Positions 41,166-49,917 are shown, counted from the stretch's first letter. The stretch is DNA of 64,000 nt from Rubrivivax sp. (GCA_026125665.1 JAHCKS010000009.1:1-64000); one strand, 5' to 3'. Numbers and translations: made by a program. Notes: generated from the letters alone by a model not told the origin.

Positions 41166-41810
41166 GTGAACCCCGCAGATCGCCACGCCGGCCCGGTCGC
41201 CATCGTCGACTACGGCATGGGCAACGTGCGCTCGCTGCGCAATGCGCTCGAGTACATCGGCGCCGAGGTCGTCATCACGGCCGACGACGCCGAGCTCGAC
41301 CGTGCCGCGCGCATCGTGCTGCCCGGCGTCGGCGCATTCGGCGACGCGATGCAGGCGATCCGCGAGCGTGGCCTGGACCGGGCGCTCACGCACCAGGCGC
41401 TCGAGCGGCACAAGCCCGTGCTTGGCATCTGCCTGGGCATGCAGCTGTTCGCGCGCAGCAGCAACGAACACGGAGAGCATGCCGGGCTCGGGTGGATCGA
41501 CGCCGACGTGCGCCGGCTGCAGGTCGAGCGCCCGCTGACCGTGCCGCATGTGGGCTGGAACAACGTCGAGTTCGATGCCGGCGAGGGGCTCTTCGCCGGC
41601 ATCCGGCCGCCGGAGTCGAACTTCTACTTCGTGCACAGCTACCACATGGTGTGCCACGAGCCCGGCGACTGCGTCGCGACGACGCGCCACGGGTCGGCGG
41701 TCACGGCCGCCGTGCGCCGCGGCAACCTGGTGGCCACGCAGTTCCACCCGGAGAAGAGCCAGGACAACGGGCTCAGGCTGCTCGCCAACTGGCTGGCGGC
41801 CACGCCGTAG
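41166..41810 (+). CDS. hisH: HisH-like glutamine amidotransferase, copy 1
   Basis: This class I glutaminase releases ammonia for the amidotransferase encoded just upstream. The 214-residue protein has the complete triad: Cys89 in GICLGMQLF, His194 and Glu196 in TQFHPEKS. The N-terminal VAIVDYGMGNVRSLRNALEY and PHVGWNNV are standard for HisH. The start is GTG at 41166. No other histidine genes (hisA, hisB, hisG) are near, so the role is sugar amidation rather than histidine synthesis, as for WbuY in E. coli O145. Confidence 0.88.
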   Translation: MNPADRHAGPVAIVDYGMGNVRSLRNALEYIGAEVVITADDAELDRAARIVLPGVGAFGDAMQAIRERGLDRALTHQALERHKPVLGICLGMQLFARSSNEHGEHAGLGWIDADVRRLQVERPLTVPHVGWNNVEFDAGEGLFAGIRPPESNFYFVHSYHMVCHEPGDCVATTRHGSAVTAAVRRGNLVATQFHPEKSQDNGLRLLANWLAATP

Positions 41811-41823
41811 CGGTCTCAAGCAC

Positions 41824-42600
41824 ATGCTCAAGAAGCGCATCATCCCGAAGTTCCTGGTACGCGACGGCCGGCTCGTGAAGGGCGTGCGGTTCCACGAGGA
41901 CTTCCGCGAGGCCGGCAATCCGGTGTCGACGGCCAAGGTCTACGACGCCTACGGGGTCGACGAGCTGATGTTCGTCGACATCGAGGCCACGCCGAAGGGC
42001 CGGCCGGCCAGCGGCACGATCGTCGAGCGCGTATCCGAGGAGGTGTTCATGCCCTTCACGGTGGGCGGGGGCATCCGCACGCTGGCGCACATCGAGTCGC
42101 TGCTGGCCAGCGGCGCCGACAAGGTGTGCATCAACTCCGCGGCGGTGGAGGACCCCTCGTTCGTGCGGCGGGCAGCCGCTCGCTTCGGCGACCAGTGCAT
42201 CGTCGTGGGCGTCGACTACAAGCGCCTGGAAGACGGGTCCCTGCGCGTGGTCGCGCACTGCGGGCAGCGCCTGACGGAGCACGAGCCGCTCGACTGGTGC
42301 CTGCGCATGCAGGACCACCACGCCGGCGAGGTGCTGCTGGTGTCGATCGACCGCGACGGCACGATGAGCGGCTTTGATGTCGAGCTGATCGCGCGCGCGA
42401 GCGAGCGACTGCAGATCCCGCTCATCGCCTCCAGCGGTGCCGGCACCTTGCAGCATTGCCGCGAGGCGCTCGAGGCCGGCGCCTCGGCAATCACGATCAG
42501 CAGCATGTTCCTGTTCTCGGACCACAGCCCGATCAAGGTGCGCACGTTCCTCGCCACCAACGGTGTCGCCGTGCGTTCGCAGCGGGGCAGCCACAGCTGA
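41824..42600 (+). CDS. hisF: HisF-like ammonia-channel subunit, copy 1
   Basis: The 258-residue TIM-barrel protein pairs with the HisH-like glutaminase. It keeps FTVGGGIRTLAHIES, DKVCINSAAVEDPSF, the second catalytic-type aspartate (VVGVDYKRLEDG) and LVSIDRDGTMSGFD. In true HisF the first strand carries the catalytic Asp11 in CLDVKDG. Here the aligned segment is KFLVRDG, so residue 11 is leucine and Cys9 is lysine. Loss of this acid suggests it no longer makes imidazole-glycerol phosphate but still channels ammonia. It lies 13 nt after the hisH-like gene. Confidence 0.87.
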   Translation: MLKKRIIPKFLVRDGRLVKGVRFHEDFREAGNPVSTAKVYDAYGVDELMFVDIEATPKGRPASGTIVERVSEEVFMPFTVGGGIRTLAHIESLLASGADKVCINSAAVEDPSFVRRAAARFGDQCIVVGVDYKRLEDGSLRVVAHCGQRLTEHEPLDWCLRMQDHHAGEVLLVSIDRDGTMSGFDVELIARASERLQIPLIASSGAGTLQHCREALEAGASAITISSMFLFSDHSPIKVRTFLATNGVAVRSQRGSHS

Positions 42601-42624
42601 ACGCGCGGGCTTGCGGGAGCGCAC

Positions 42625-43302
42625 ATGGGCTTGAAGGTCAGCAGCACCCTCACGGCAGCCGAGCTTGCGGCGCTCGCCGCCGCGCAGGCCAACGCCTTCT
42701 TCCCCGACCGGGACCCGGTCGCCGCGGCCGGCTTGGCCGCCGCCGCCGAGGGCGCGCTGGCGCGCCTGGAACACTGCTTCGTGCACATCGACAGCAAGTA
42801 CTTCTTCGACGGCCGCCGGGCCGTCTTCGACCACCTGCACGGCGACCAGTACACGATGTGGCTGTACTGGCTGGCCAGCGAGCACCACCGCCGCGGCGGC
42901 GACCCAGGCGAGTGCAAGAAGCTGTTCCTGCTGAACAAGGCGCTGCACGGCTGCGACCTGTTCTACGAGGTCGAGCTGCCGCGCATCTTCCTGCTCGTGC
43001 ATCCGCTGGGCACCGTGCTCGGCCGCGCCCGTTACGGCGACTACCTGATCGCCTACCAGCGGGTCGGCGTGGGCAGCAACCACGACGTCTATCCCACCCT
43101 CGGCGAGCACCTGACGCTGCGGCCGGGCAGCTCGGTGCTCGGACGCTGCCAGGTTGGCAGGCAGTGCACCATCGCCGCCGAGTCGCTGCTGCTCGATCGC
43201 GACCTCGGGCCGGGCAGCGTTTACATCGGCAACCCGCGCGCCTGCGTCATCCGCGCGCAGGCGGAGCCCCAACCGCTGTGGCGCACTTCACCGCAACCAT
43301 GA
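42625..43302 (+). CDS. Hexapeptide-repeat (CysE/LbetaH-type) acyltransferase
   Basis: The 225-residue protein has a helical N-terminal half (about 1-110, including HCFVHIDSKYFFDGRRAVFD) and a left-handed beta-helix C-terminal half (about 125-210: GTVLGRARYGDYLIAYQRVG, GSSVLGRCQVGRQC, GSVYIGNPRACV), an arrangement like serine acetyltransferase. It probably adds an acetyl or other acyl group to an amino sugar made by the next two genes. Its stop overlaps the following aminotransferase start (ATGA). The exact acceptor is unknown. Confidence 0.72.
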   Translation: MGLKVSSTLTAAELAALAAAQANAFFPDRDPVAAAGLAAAAEGALARLEHCFVHIDSKYFFDGRRAVFDHLHGDQYTMWLYWLASEHHRRGGDPGECKKLFLLNKALHGCDLFYEVELPRIFLLVHPLGTVLGRARYGDYLIAYQRVGVGSNHDVYPTLGEHLTLRPGSSVLGRCQVGRQCTIAAESLLLDRDLGPGSVYIGNPRACVIRAQAEPQPLWRTSPQP

Positions 43303-44681
43303 ACCCATCCGACGACGAGACGACGCAGCTGCGTGCGCGGCTGCACCGCGCGATTCCCGGGGGCGCGCACACCTACTCGCGCGGCGACGACCAGTTCCCC
43401 GGCAACGCGCCGCCGCTGCTGGTGCGCGGCGAGGGCGCCCATGTCTGGGACCACGCCGGCCGTCGTTACCTCGACTACGGCATGGCGCTGCGCGCGGTGA
43501 CCCTCGGCTACGCCGATGCCCGCGTCAACGCCGCCGCCGCCGCCGAGATGGCCAAGGGCGTCAACCTGACCCGCGCCTCGCTCACCGAGCTCGAGGCGGC
43601 CGAGGCGCTGATCGCCACGGTGCCTTCGGTGGAGATGGTCAAGTTCGGCAAGAACGGCTCGAACGTCACGACGGCGGCGGTGAAGATCGCGCGCGCCTAC
43701 ACCGGCCGGCGCTTCGTCTGCATCCCCCGCCAGCACCCCTTCTTCTCGTTCGACGACTGGTTCATCGGCACTACCGTCATGCGCCGCGGCGTCGTGCGCG
43801 AGCATGCGGCGACGACCCTCGTCTTCGACTACGGGAACGTCGCCTCGCTCGAGGCGCTGTTCGAGGCGCACCCGGGCGAGATCGCGGCGGTCATGCTCGA
43901 GCCCGCGACGACCCTCACGCCCTGCCCCGCCACGTGCGCCGGCCCGGCCGCGTGGCCCGCGACGCCCTGCGCCGGGTGCCCGCACAACGCGGGCAGCTTC
44001 CTGCACCGCGTGCAGCAGCTGTGCCGCCGCCACGGCACGGTCTTCATCCTCGACGAGATGATCACCGGCTTCCGGTGGCACCTGGCGGGCGCGCAGCGCT
44101 TCTTCGGCGTCGAGCCCGACCTGACGACCTTCGGCAAGGGCATGGCCAATGGGTTCTCGGTCGCCGCGGTTGGCGGGCGGCGCGAGCTGATGGCCGTCGG
44201 CGCCATCGACCGCGCGGGCATGGAACGCACCTTCCTGCTGTCGACTACGCACGGCGCCGAGATGCCCGGCCTCGGCGCCTTCCTGGCGACGCTGCGCATC
44301 TACCGCGACGAGGACGTCGTCGGCCACCTCTGGCGCTACGGCGCCGCGCTGCGCGACGGCATCCGCGAAGTCGCCGCGAGGCACGGGCTGTCCGCGCACG
44401 TCGCCACCGATGGACCGGCGATCAGCCTCAACGTCGTGACCCGCGGCAGCGACAGCCAACCCTCGCTCGAGCTGCGCACGCTGCTGGCGCAGGAGTTGCT
44501 CGAACGCGGGGTGATGATGCCCTGGATCGCGATCTCGCAGTCCCACGGCGAGACGGAGCTGCGGCAGACGCTGGATGCCCTGGACGGCGCGCTCGGCGTG
44601 TACCGGCAGGCGCTGGACGGTGGTGTGCAGCGCTTCCTGCGCGGCCCGGCCATCCGGCCAGTGTTCCGCGCCACGAACTGA
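43299..44681 (+). CDS. Class III aminotransferase (glutamate-1-semialdehyde aminotransferase-like) with four-Cys insert
   Basis: This 460-residue PLP enzyme resembles glutamate-1-semialdehyde aminomutase: AIPGGAHTYSRGDDQFPG at the N-terminus, FGKNGSNVTTAAVKIARAYT, FILDEMITGFRWHLAGAQ and the PLP lysine Lys280 in TTFGKGMANGFSVA. An insert after EPATT has four cysteines at 209, 213, 224 and 227, spaced C-x3-C-x10-C-x2-C, which may bind zinc or an iron-sulphur cluster. Location in a sugar cluster between an acyltransferase and an SDR points to amination of a keto-sugar or a sugar-derived substrate rather than tetrapyrrole synthesis. The substrate is unknown. Confidence 0.82.
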   Translation: MNPSDDETTQLRARLHRAIPGGAHTYSRGDDQFPGNAPPLLVRGEGAHVWDHAGRRYLDYGMALRAVTLGYADARVNAAAAAEMAKGVNLTRASLTELEAAEALIATVPSVEMVKFGKNGSNVTTAAVKIARAYTGRRFVCIPRQHPFFSFDDWFIGTTVMRRGVVREHAATTLVFDYGNVASLEALFEAHPGEIAAVMLEPATTLTPCPATCAGPAAWPATPCAGCPHNAGSFLHRVQQLCRRHGTVFILDEMITGFRWHLAGAQRFFGVEPDLTTFGKGMANGFSVAAVGGRRELMAVGAIDRAGMERTFLLSTTHGAEMPGLGAFLATLRIYRDEDVVGHLWRYGAALRDGIREVAARHGLSAHVATDGPAISLNVVTRGSDSQPSLELRTLLAQELLERGVMMPWIAISQSHGETELRQTLDALDGALGVYRQALDGGVQRFLRGPAIRPVFRATN

Positions 44682-44697
44682 GGCCCGGCCCGCGACG

Positions 44698-45501
44698 ATG
44701 GACGCACTGCAACGCTTCCGCCTCGACGGCAAGGTGGCGCTGCTCACCGGCGGCTGCGGCATTCTCGGGCGGCACTTCGCCCAGGGCCTGGCCGCCGCCG
44801 GCGCCCACGTGGCCGTGGTCGACGTCGACGCGGCCGCGGCGCAGGCGCTGGCCGCGCAGCTGCCTACGCGCTCGATCGGGTTCGCCTGCGATGTCGCCGA
44901 CGCCGAGGCGGTCGAGCGCTGCGTGCAGGCCGTGGTCGACCACTTTGGTCGCCTCGACGTGCTGCACAACAACGCCGCCAGCAAGTCGCGCGACCTGCAC
45001 GCCTTCTTCGCGCCCTTCGAGGAGTATTCGTTGGCCACCTGGCGCGAAGTGATGTCCGTCAACATCGACGGCATGTTCCTGATGGCGCAGGCCGCCGGCA
45101 AGCGCATGGCCGCCGCCGGCAGCGGCTCCATCATCCAGACCTCGTCGATCTACGGGCTCGTCGGGCCCGACAACCGCATCTACGAGGGCTCCGAGTACCT
45201 CGGCGGCCCGATCAACACGCCGGCGGTCTACGCCGCCTCCAAGGCGGCGGTGATCGGCCTGACGAAGTGGCTCGCCACCTACTGGGCGGCGCGCGGCGTG
45301 CGCGCCAACTGCCTGGTGCCCGGCGGCGTGTCGAGCGGCCAGAACAGCACCTTCTCGGAGCGCTACGCCGAGCGCGTACCGATGGGTCGCATGGCCCGGG
45401 CCGACGAACTCGTGCCGGCGCTGCTGTACCTGGCCTCGGACGCGTCGAGCTACGTCAACGGCCAGGTGCTGGCCATCGACGGCGGCTGGACCGCCTGGTA
45501 G
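44698..45501 (+). CDS. Short-chain dehydrogenase/reductase (PtmA-like)
   Basis: The 267-residue classical SDR has the cofactor loop TGGCGILGRHFAQGLA, the NNAAS motif, catalytic Ser and the Tyr-x3-Lys pair (VYAASKAAVIGLT), and ends with LAIDGGWTAW. The segment SIYGLVGPDNRIYEGSEY resembles SDRs such as PtmA found with Campylobacter flagellar glycosylation genes. It may act with the preceding aminotransferase on one sugar precursor. Cofactor preference and substrate cannot be told. Confidence 0.78.
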   Translation: MDALQRFRLDGKVALLTGGCGILGRHFAQGLAAAGAHVAVVDVDAAAAQALAAQLPTRSIGFACDVADAEAVERCVQAVVDHFGRLDVLHNNAASKSRDLHAFFAPFEEYSLATWREVMSVNIDGMFLMAQAAGKRMAAAGSGSIIQTSSIYGLVGPDNRIYEGSEYLGGPINTPAVYAASKAAVIGLTKWLATYWAARGVRANCLVPGGVSSGQNSTFSERYAERVPMGRMARADELVPALLYLASDASSYVNGQVLAIDGGWTAW

Positions 45502-45504
45502 CCC

Positions 45505-47022
45505 ATGGAGCTGATCCGCAAGCTGGGCAGCGGCTCGGCCATCTACGCCGGCACGAACCTGCTGCAGAAGGGCACGGCCCTGCTGCTGCTGCCGCTGTAT
45601 ACGACCTTCCTCGAGCCGTCGGCCTACGGCGTGCTGGCCATCGTGACGGCGACGAACGGGCTGCTCACGATCGTCTTCACGCTCGGCCTGACCGGGGCGG
45701 TGACCCGCTTCTACATGGAGTACCGCGGCGACGCCGAGCGCCTGGCGCGGTTCTGGGGCTCCATCCTGACCTTCGTGCTGCTGCTGTCGGCGCTGCTGGC
45801 CGCGGCCTTGCTGGTCGTGGGCGATGTCGTGCTCAAGCCGCTCATCGGCGACGTGCCCTTCTGGCCCTACGTGGCGCTGGGCGTGATGGCCACGTTCTTC
45901 CAGCCCTTCTTCACCACCTTCCTCGTCGTGCTGCAGACGCGCAACGAAGCGGCGCGCTACGCACGCATCTCGCTCGCCCACTTCGCGCTGACGACCGGCC
46001 TGACGGTGGCGCTGATCGTCTTCCTGGGGTGGGGGGTCACGGGCGCGCTGGCGGCCACTCTGAGCGGCGCGGTCGTGTTCTTCGCGCTGTCGTTCTGGCT
46101 CCTGCGCGGCGAGCTGCGCTTCGGCCTGCGGCGCGCCGACCTGCGCATCGCGTTCGGCTACAGCCTGCCGCAGGTCCCGCACGCGGTGGCCAGCCAGGCC
46201 AGCGCCATCACCGACCGCATCGTCATCAACGGCCACATCGGCACCGCCGCCGCGGGCGTCTACGCGCTCGGCGCCATGGTCGCGCTCGGCGTCGACATCG
46301 TCGCGCAGAGCATGAACCGCGCCTACGTGCCACTCGGCATGGCGGCCCTGAAGGGTGGCTCGCCCGACGATCTCGAGCAGCTGCGCGCCGTCGGTGCGGT
46401 GGTGGTTGCGTCGTTCTGCCTGCTCGGCGCGGCAGTGGGCGCCTTTGCCGCCGACCTCGTGTGGCTGCTCGCGACGCCCCGCTACGCCGACGCGGCCCAG
46501 GTCGTGCCGTTGCTCGCCTTTGCCGGGGTCGCCAGCGCCGTCTACTACCTGCTCGTCAACGTCATGTACTTCGACTTCCGGGCCAATCGGCTGCTGCCGC
46601 TGGCGGCCTTCGCCGGCGCGGGGCTGAACGTGGGGCTGGCATTGGCCATCGTGCCGTGGCTGGGGCTGATGGGCGCCGCGCTGTCCGCGCTGCTCGCGCA
46701 GTGCCTCAGCACGCTGCTGATCGCGGCGATGGCCTACCGGTTCGAGAAGGTGCGCTGGCAGTACGGCCGCTATGCCGTCGCCTTCGTGCTGGCGCTGGCC
46801 ACGGCATTGCTGCTGTCGCGCCTGCCCGCGGGCAGCGGCGTCGTGGCCGGCACGATCGGCATGGGCGCCAAAGCCATCGGCGTGGCCCTGCTCGCAGCGG
46901 CCCTCGGCCAGCTGTTCTGGGGCCAGGGAACGATCCTCGGGCGGGCCCTGCTGCTCGGCGTGCGCCGGCGGCCGGCGGAAGCGGCGGCGCTTTTCGTCGC
47001 GCCGCGCCGGATCGGCGCATGA
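45505..47022 (+). CDS. wzx: Wzx-type lipid-linked oligosaccharide flippase
   Basis: This 505-residue inner-membrane protein has about 12-14 hydrophobic segments and the start SAIYAGTNLLQKGTALLLLP typical of the polysaccharide transporter (MOP) superfamily. It would flip undecaprenyl-linked repeat units to the periplasm for the polymerase encoded at 49918-51204. The motif ITDRIVINGHIGTAAAGVYALG is common in Wzx proteins. Its stop overlaps the next start (ATGA). Confidence 0.9.
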   Translation: MELIRKLGSGSAIYAGTNLLQKGTALLLLPLYTTFLEPSAYGVLAIVTATNGLLTIVFTLGLTGAVTRFYMEYRGDAERLARFWGSILTFVLLLSALLAAALLVVGDVVLKPLIGDVPFWPYVALGVMATFFQPFFTTFLVVLQTRNEAARYARISLAHFALTTGLTVALIVFLGWGVTGALAATLSGAVVFFALSFWLLRGELRFGLRRADLRIAFGYSLPQVPHAVASQASAITDRIVINGHIGTAAAGVYALGAMVALGVDIVAQSMNRAYVPLGMAALKGGSPDDLEQLRAVGAVVVASFCLLGAAVGAFAADLVWLLATPRYADAAQVVPLLAFAGVASAVYYLLVNVMYFDFRANRLLPLAAFAGAGLNVGLALAIVPWLGLMGAALSALLAQCLSTLLIAAMAYRFEKVRWQYGRYAVAFVLALATALLLSRLPAGSGVVAGTIGMGAKAIGVALLAAALGQLFWGQGTILGRALLLGVRRRPAEAAALFVAPRRIGA

Positions 47023-48539
47023 AGAACTCCGCCGAGGTCCTCGCGGCGATCCATGCGCTGGAAGAGGCCTTTCCGGTCGACACCTGGCACTGTGGCGACC
47101 TGCCCCTGTGGCCCTGGTATCGCGTGCGCCTGTACGTCGACGCGGTCAACGACATGCTGGCGGCGAGCCCCTCGTTGAAGCCGTTGGCACGCCTTCGGCA
47201 CCTGGCCGGCCGCGCCGCACGTGCCGTCGGCCGCGTGCCCCTGGCCAGCTGGCGTGACCGCCGCAGCAATGCCCCCGTCCGGTCGGGCGCCACGGCCGTG
47301 CTGCTCAGCGACGGCATGTCGTTCACCCGGCTGGGTGAGGCCTGGTACGACCGTGTGATGGACCCGGTCCTGCAGGGGCTGGCGGCGCAGGGACACGCCG
47401 GCCTGAAGCTGACGCCCCTGGCCGAGGCCCATGTGCCGCGGATGGTGCCCTCGCGCTTCGTGCAGCCGCGGATCGACCTGATCAAGCTGCTGGCCACGCG
47501 GCGTCCGGTGCGGCTTCACGCGCCGGGACTGGACGCGTTACGGCTGGCCGCCGCCGAGCGCTTCCGCGTCGCGGCACCGGACGAGGCCTGGCTGCGTTTG
47601 CAGGCCGCGCGCTTGCAGGCGCTGGCGAGCTGGTTCGACAAGCCGCTGCGCGCCACGGGCGCATCGCTGGCTTTCGTGAACACCTACTACTCGCTCGAGG
47701 GTCAGGCGTTTGTCCTCGCCGCGCGGCGCCTGGGGCTGCGCACGATCGACCTGCAGCATGGCATGCAGGGACCCCAGCACGTGGCCTACGCCGGCTGGAG
47801 CCGCGTTCCGGCGGGAGGCTACGCGACGCTGCCCGACGAGTTCTGGGTCTGGAGCGAGGAGGATGCCGATGTCATCCGCGCCTGGGGCGCGCGGGCCGAG
47901 GTTCCGCATCGGCCGCGCGTGACCGGCAACTACTGGCTGGACCGCTGGCGCGACGAGAGCGAGCCCCTGGTCGCGCGCTTCCTGGCCGAAGCCGCCGCCC
48001 AGCGCGGCGGCGCCGAACGGCAGGTGCTGGTCAGCCTGATCTGGGGCGTGAGCGAGGACGAAGAGATCAACCGCCTGATCGAGGCCGCCCGCCGGTGCCC
48101 ACCCTCGTTCGGCTGGTGGTGGCGGCTGCATCCGGTCGAGGCGCATCGGCGCGCAGAACTGGCGGCAAGGCTGCAGCGGCACGGGCTGGACGGCAGCCGG
48201 GTTGGCGCCGCCACCGATCTGCCGCTGTATGCGCTCGTGCGCCGCGCCGACATTGTCGTCTCGCACTCGTCGACCGTGCTGGCCGAAGCGGCACAGCTCG
48301 GTGTGCCCTGCGTCGTCACGAGCGACTACGGTGCAGGGTTGCACGAGCGGCTCGTGCGCGACGGCCTGGCGACCCATGCCAACGATGCCGCCGGCATCGC
48401 TCGCGCCATCGTCGCCGCGGCCGCCCGCACCAGGCCGGCGGCCCGTGCTGGCGGCAGCGCCGCGGGAAGCCTCGCGCAGGCCCTGCGGGACGTCACCTGC
48501 CAGGCACACGGTCTCGTGCCCGCGGAGGCACCAGCATGA
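47019..48539 (+). CDS. Unassigned GT-B-like protein, possible glycosyl- or polyol-phosphate transferase
   Basis: The 506-residue protein is soluble, without signal peptide or clear membrane segment, and is not firmly recognised. Its N-terminal half has IDLQHGMQGPQHVAYAGWSR, and the C-terminal half has GWWWRLHPVEAHRRAELAAR and ADIVVSHSSTVLAEAAQLG-VPCVVT, features of GT-B folds in which a C-terminal loop binds the nucleotide donor. Related patterns occur in capsule and CDP-glycerol-type transferases. The location between the Wzx flippase and the second hisH suggests a role in building the repeat unit. It overlaps both neighbours by 4 nt. Confidence 0.6.
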   Translation: MKNSAEVLAAIHALEEAFPVDTWHCGDLPLWPWYRVRLYVDAVNDMLAASPSLKPLARLRHLAGRAARAVGRVPLASWRDRRSNAPVRSGATAVLLSDGMSFTRLGEAWYDRVMDPVLQGLAAQGHAGLKLTPLAEAHVPRMVPSRFVQPRIDLIKLLATRRPVRLHAPGLDALRLAAAERFRVAAPDEAWLRLQAARLQALASWFDKPLRATGASLAFVNTYYSLEGQAFVLAARRLGLRTIDLQHGMQGPQHVAYAGWSRVPAGGYATLPDEFWVWSEEDADVIRAWGARAEVPHRPRVTGNYWLDRWRDESEPLVARFLAEAAAQRGGAERQVLVSLIWGVSEDEEINRLIEAARRCPPSFGWWWRLHPVEAHRRAELAARLQRHGLDGSRVGAATDLPLYALVRRADIVVSHSSTVLAEAAQLGVPCVVTSDYGAGLHERLVRDGLATHANDAAGIARAIVAAAARTRPAARAGGSAAGSLAQALRDVTCQAHGLVPAEAPA

Positions 48540-49156
48540 TCGCCATCATCGACTACAAGGTCGGCAACCTCGGCTCGATCCGCAACATGTTCAAGAAGAT
48601 CGGGATCGACAGCGCGATCACAGACGATGCCGCCACGATCGCCGCCGCGCCGCGCCTGGTGCTGCCGGGCGTGGGCGCCTTCGATCGCGGCATGGAGGCG
48701 CTGCACGACAGCGGCCTGATCCCGCTGCTCGAGCGCCGCGTGCTCGCCGAACGCGTGCCGATCCTCGGCATCTGCCTGGGCATGCAGCTGATGGCCCGCC
48801 GCAGCGAGGAAGGGGCGCGCCCGGGCCTGGGCTGGATCGACGCCGAGGTGGTGCGCTTCCGCCCGGCCGATGCTGCGCTGAAGGTGCCGCACATGGGCTG
48901 GAACCGCATCGTGCCGACGCGCGAATGCGCGCTCATGCGCAACCTGCCGGAGCAGCCGCGGTTCTACTTCGTGCACTCCTACCACGTGCGCTGCCGCGAT
49001 GACGACGACGTCATCGCCACCACGCCCTACGGCGAGACGTTCCACTCGGCCTTCCACCGCGCCAACGTCTGGGGTGTGCAGTTCCACCCCGAGAAGAGCC
49101 ACAAGTTCGGCATGGGCCTGCTGCGCAACTTCGCGGCCTGGAGCCCCGCATGCTGA
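48536..49156 (+). CDS. hisH: HisH-like glutamine amidotransferase, copy 2
   Basis: The 206-residue glutaminase has Cys80 in GICLGMQLM and His184 with Glu186 in VQFHPEKSH, so the triad is intact. It starts IAIIDYKVGNLGSIRNMFKK and differs clearly from copy 1 at 41166-41810, so the two are not a recent duplication. It should feed ammonia to the hisF-like partner that overlaps it by 7 nt and to the amidotransferase encoded at 51201-52337. Confidence 0.88.
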   Translation: MIAIIDYKVGNLGSIRNMFKKIGIDSAITDDAATIAAAPRLVLPGVGAFDRGMEALHDSGLIPLLERRVLAERVPILGICLGMQLMARRSEEGARPGLGWIDAEVVRFRPADAALKVPHMGWNRIVPTRECALMRNLPEQPRFYFVHSYHVRCRDDDDVIATTPYGETFHSAFHRANVWGVQFHPEKSHKFGMGLLRNFAAWSPAC

Positions 49157-49908
49157 GCCTGCGTGTCATCCCCTGCCTGCTGCTGCGCGGCAGCGGCCTC
49201 GTGAAGACCGAGAAGTTCAAGGGCGGCAAGTACATCGGCGACCCAGTCAATGCCATCCGCATCTTCAACGAGAAGGAGGTCGACGAGCTGGTACTGCTCG
49301 ACATCGCCGCCTCGCGCGAAGGCCGCGCGCCTTCGTTCGCCAAGATCGAGGAGGTGGCGAGCGAGTGCTTCATGCCCCTGGCCTACGGCGGCGGCATCCG
49401 CACCGTGCAGGAGGCGGCTCGCATCCTCAAGCTTGGCGTCGAGAAGGTCATCTTCAACACCACGGCCTGGCGCTCGCCGCAGGTTCTGACGGATGCGGCG
49501 CGCGAGTTCGGTGCGCAGGCCGTGGTAGCGTCGATCGACGTGCGCCGCAGGATGTTCGGCCGCTTCGAGGTGATGGTCGAGGCCGGCACGCGCGCCACGG
49601 GCATCGACCCCGTCGAGTACGCCAGGCGCATGGAGACGGCCGGTGCCGGCGAGATCCTGCTCACGTCGATCGACCGCGACGGCACGATGAGCGGCTACGA
49701 CCTGGAGCTGGTCAGCGCCGTCTCGGGCGCGGTGGGCATCCCCGTCATCGCCTCTGGCGGCGCCGGCAGCGTGCAGGACTTCGCGGCCGCCAGGCGCAGC
49801 GGCGCCGCCGCCGTGGCCGCGGGCGCGATGTTCGTCTTCCAGGGACCGCATCGCGCCGTGCTGATCACCTATCCGGGTCCGGGTGAGCTGGCGCGTGCCC
49901 TCGGCTGA
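49150..49908 (+). CDS. hisF: HisF-like ammonia-channel subunit, copy 2
   Basis: The 252-residue TIM-barrel protein keeps LAYGGGIRTVQEAARILK, EKVIFNTTAW, the aspartate in VVASIDVRRRMFG and LTSIDRDGTMSGYD. In place of the catalytic Asp11 segment of HisF (CLDVKDG) it has CLLLRGSG, so residue 11 is leucine, and the next motif is KTEKFKGGKYIGDPVNA, a form seen in WbuZ-like sugar-amidation proteins. It overlaps the hisH-like gene by 7 nt and precedes the Wzy-like polymerase. Histidine synthesis is unlikely. Confidence 0.88.
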   Translation: MLSLRVIPCLLLRGSGLVKTEKFKGGKYIGDPVNAIRIFNEKEVDELVLLDIAASREGRAPSFAKIEEVASECFMPLAYGGGIRTVQEAARILKLGVEKVIFNTTAWRSPQVLTDAAREFGAQAVVASIDVRRRMFGRFEVMVEAGTRATGIDPVEYARRMETAGAGEILLTSIDRDGTMSGYDLELVSAVSGAVGIPVIASGGAGSVQDFAAARRSGAAAVAAGAMFVFQGPHRAVLITYPGPGELARALG

Positions 49909-49917
49909 TCGAACGCC

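Noticed and set aside
41166-42600. A partial histidine biosynthesis operon (hisH, hisF)
   Set aside because: No hisA, hisB, hisG or hisI is near, a sugar amidotransferase precedes the pair, and the HisF-like protein lacks the first catalytic aspartate.
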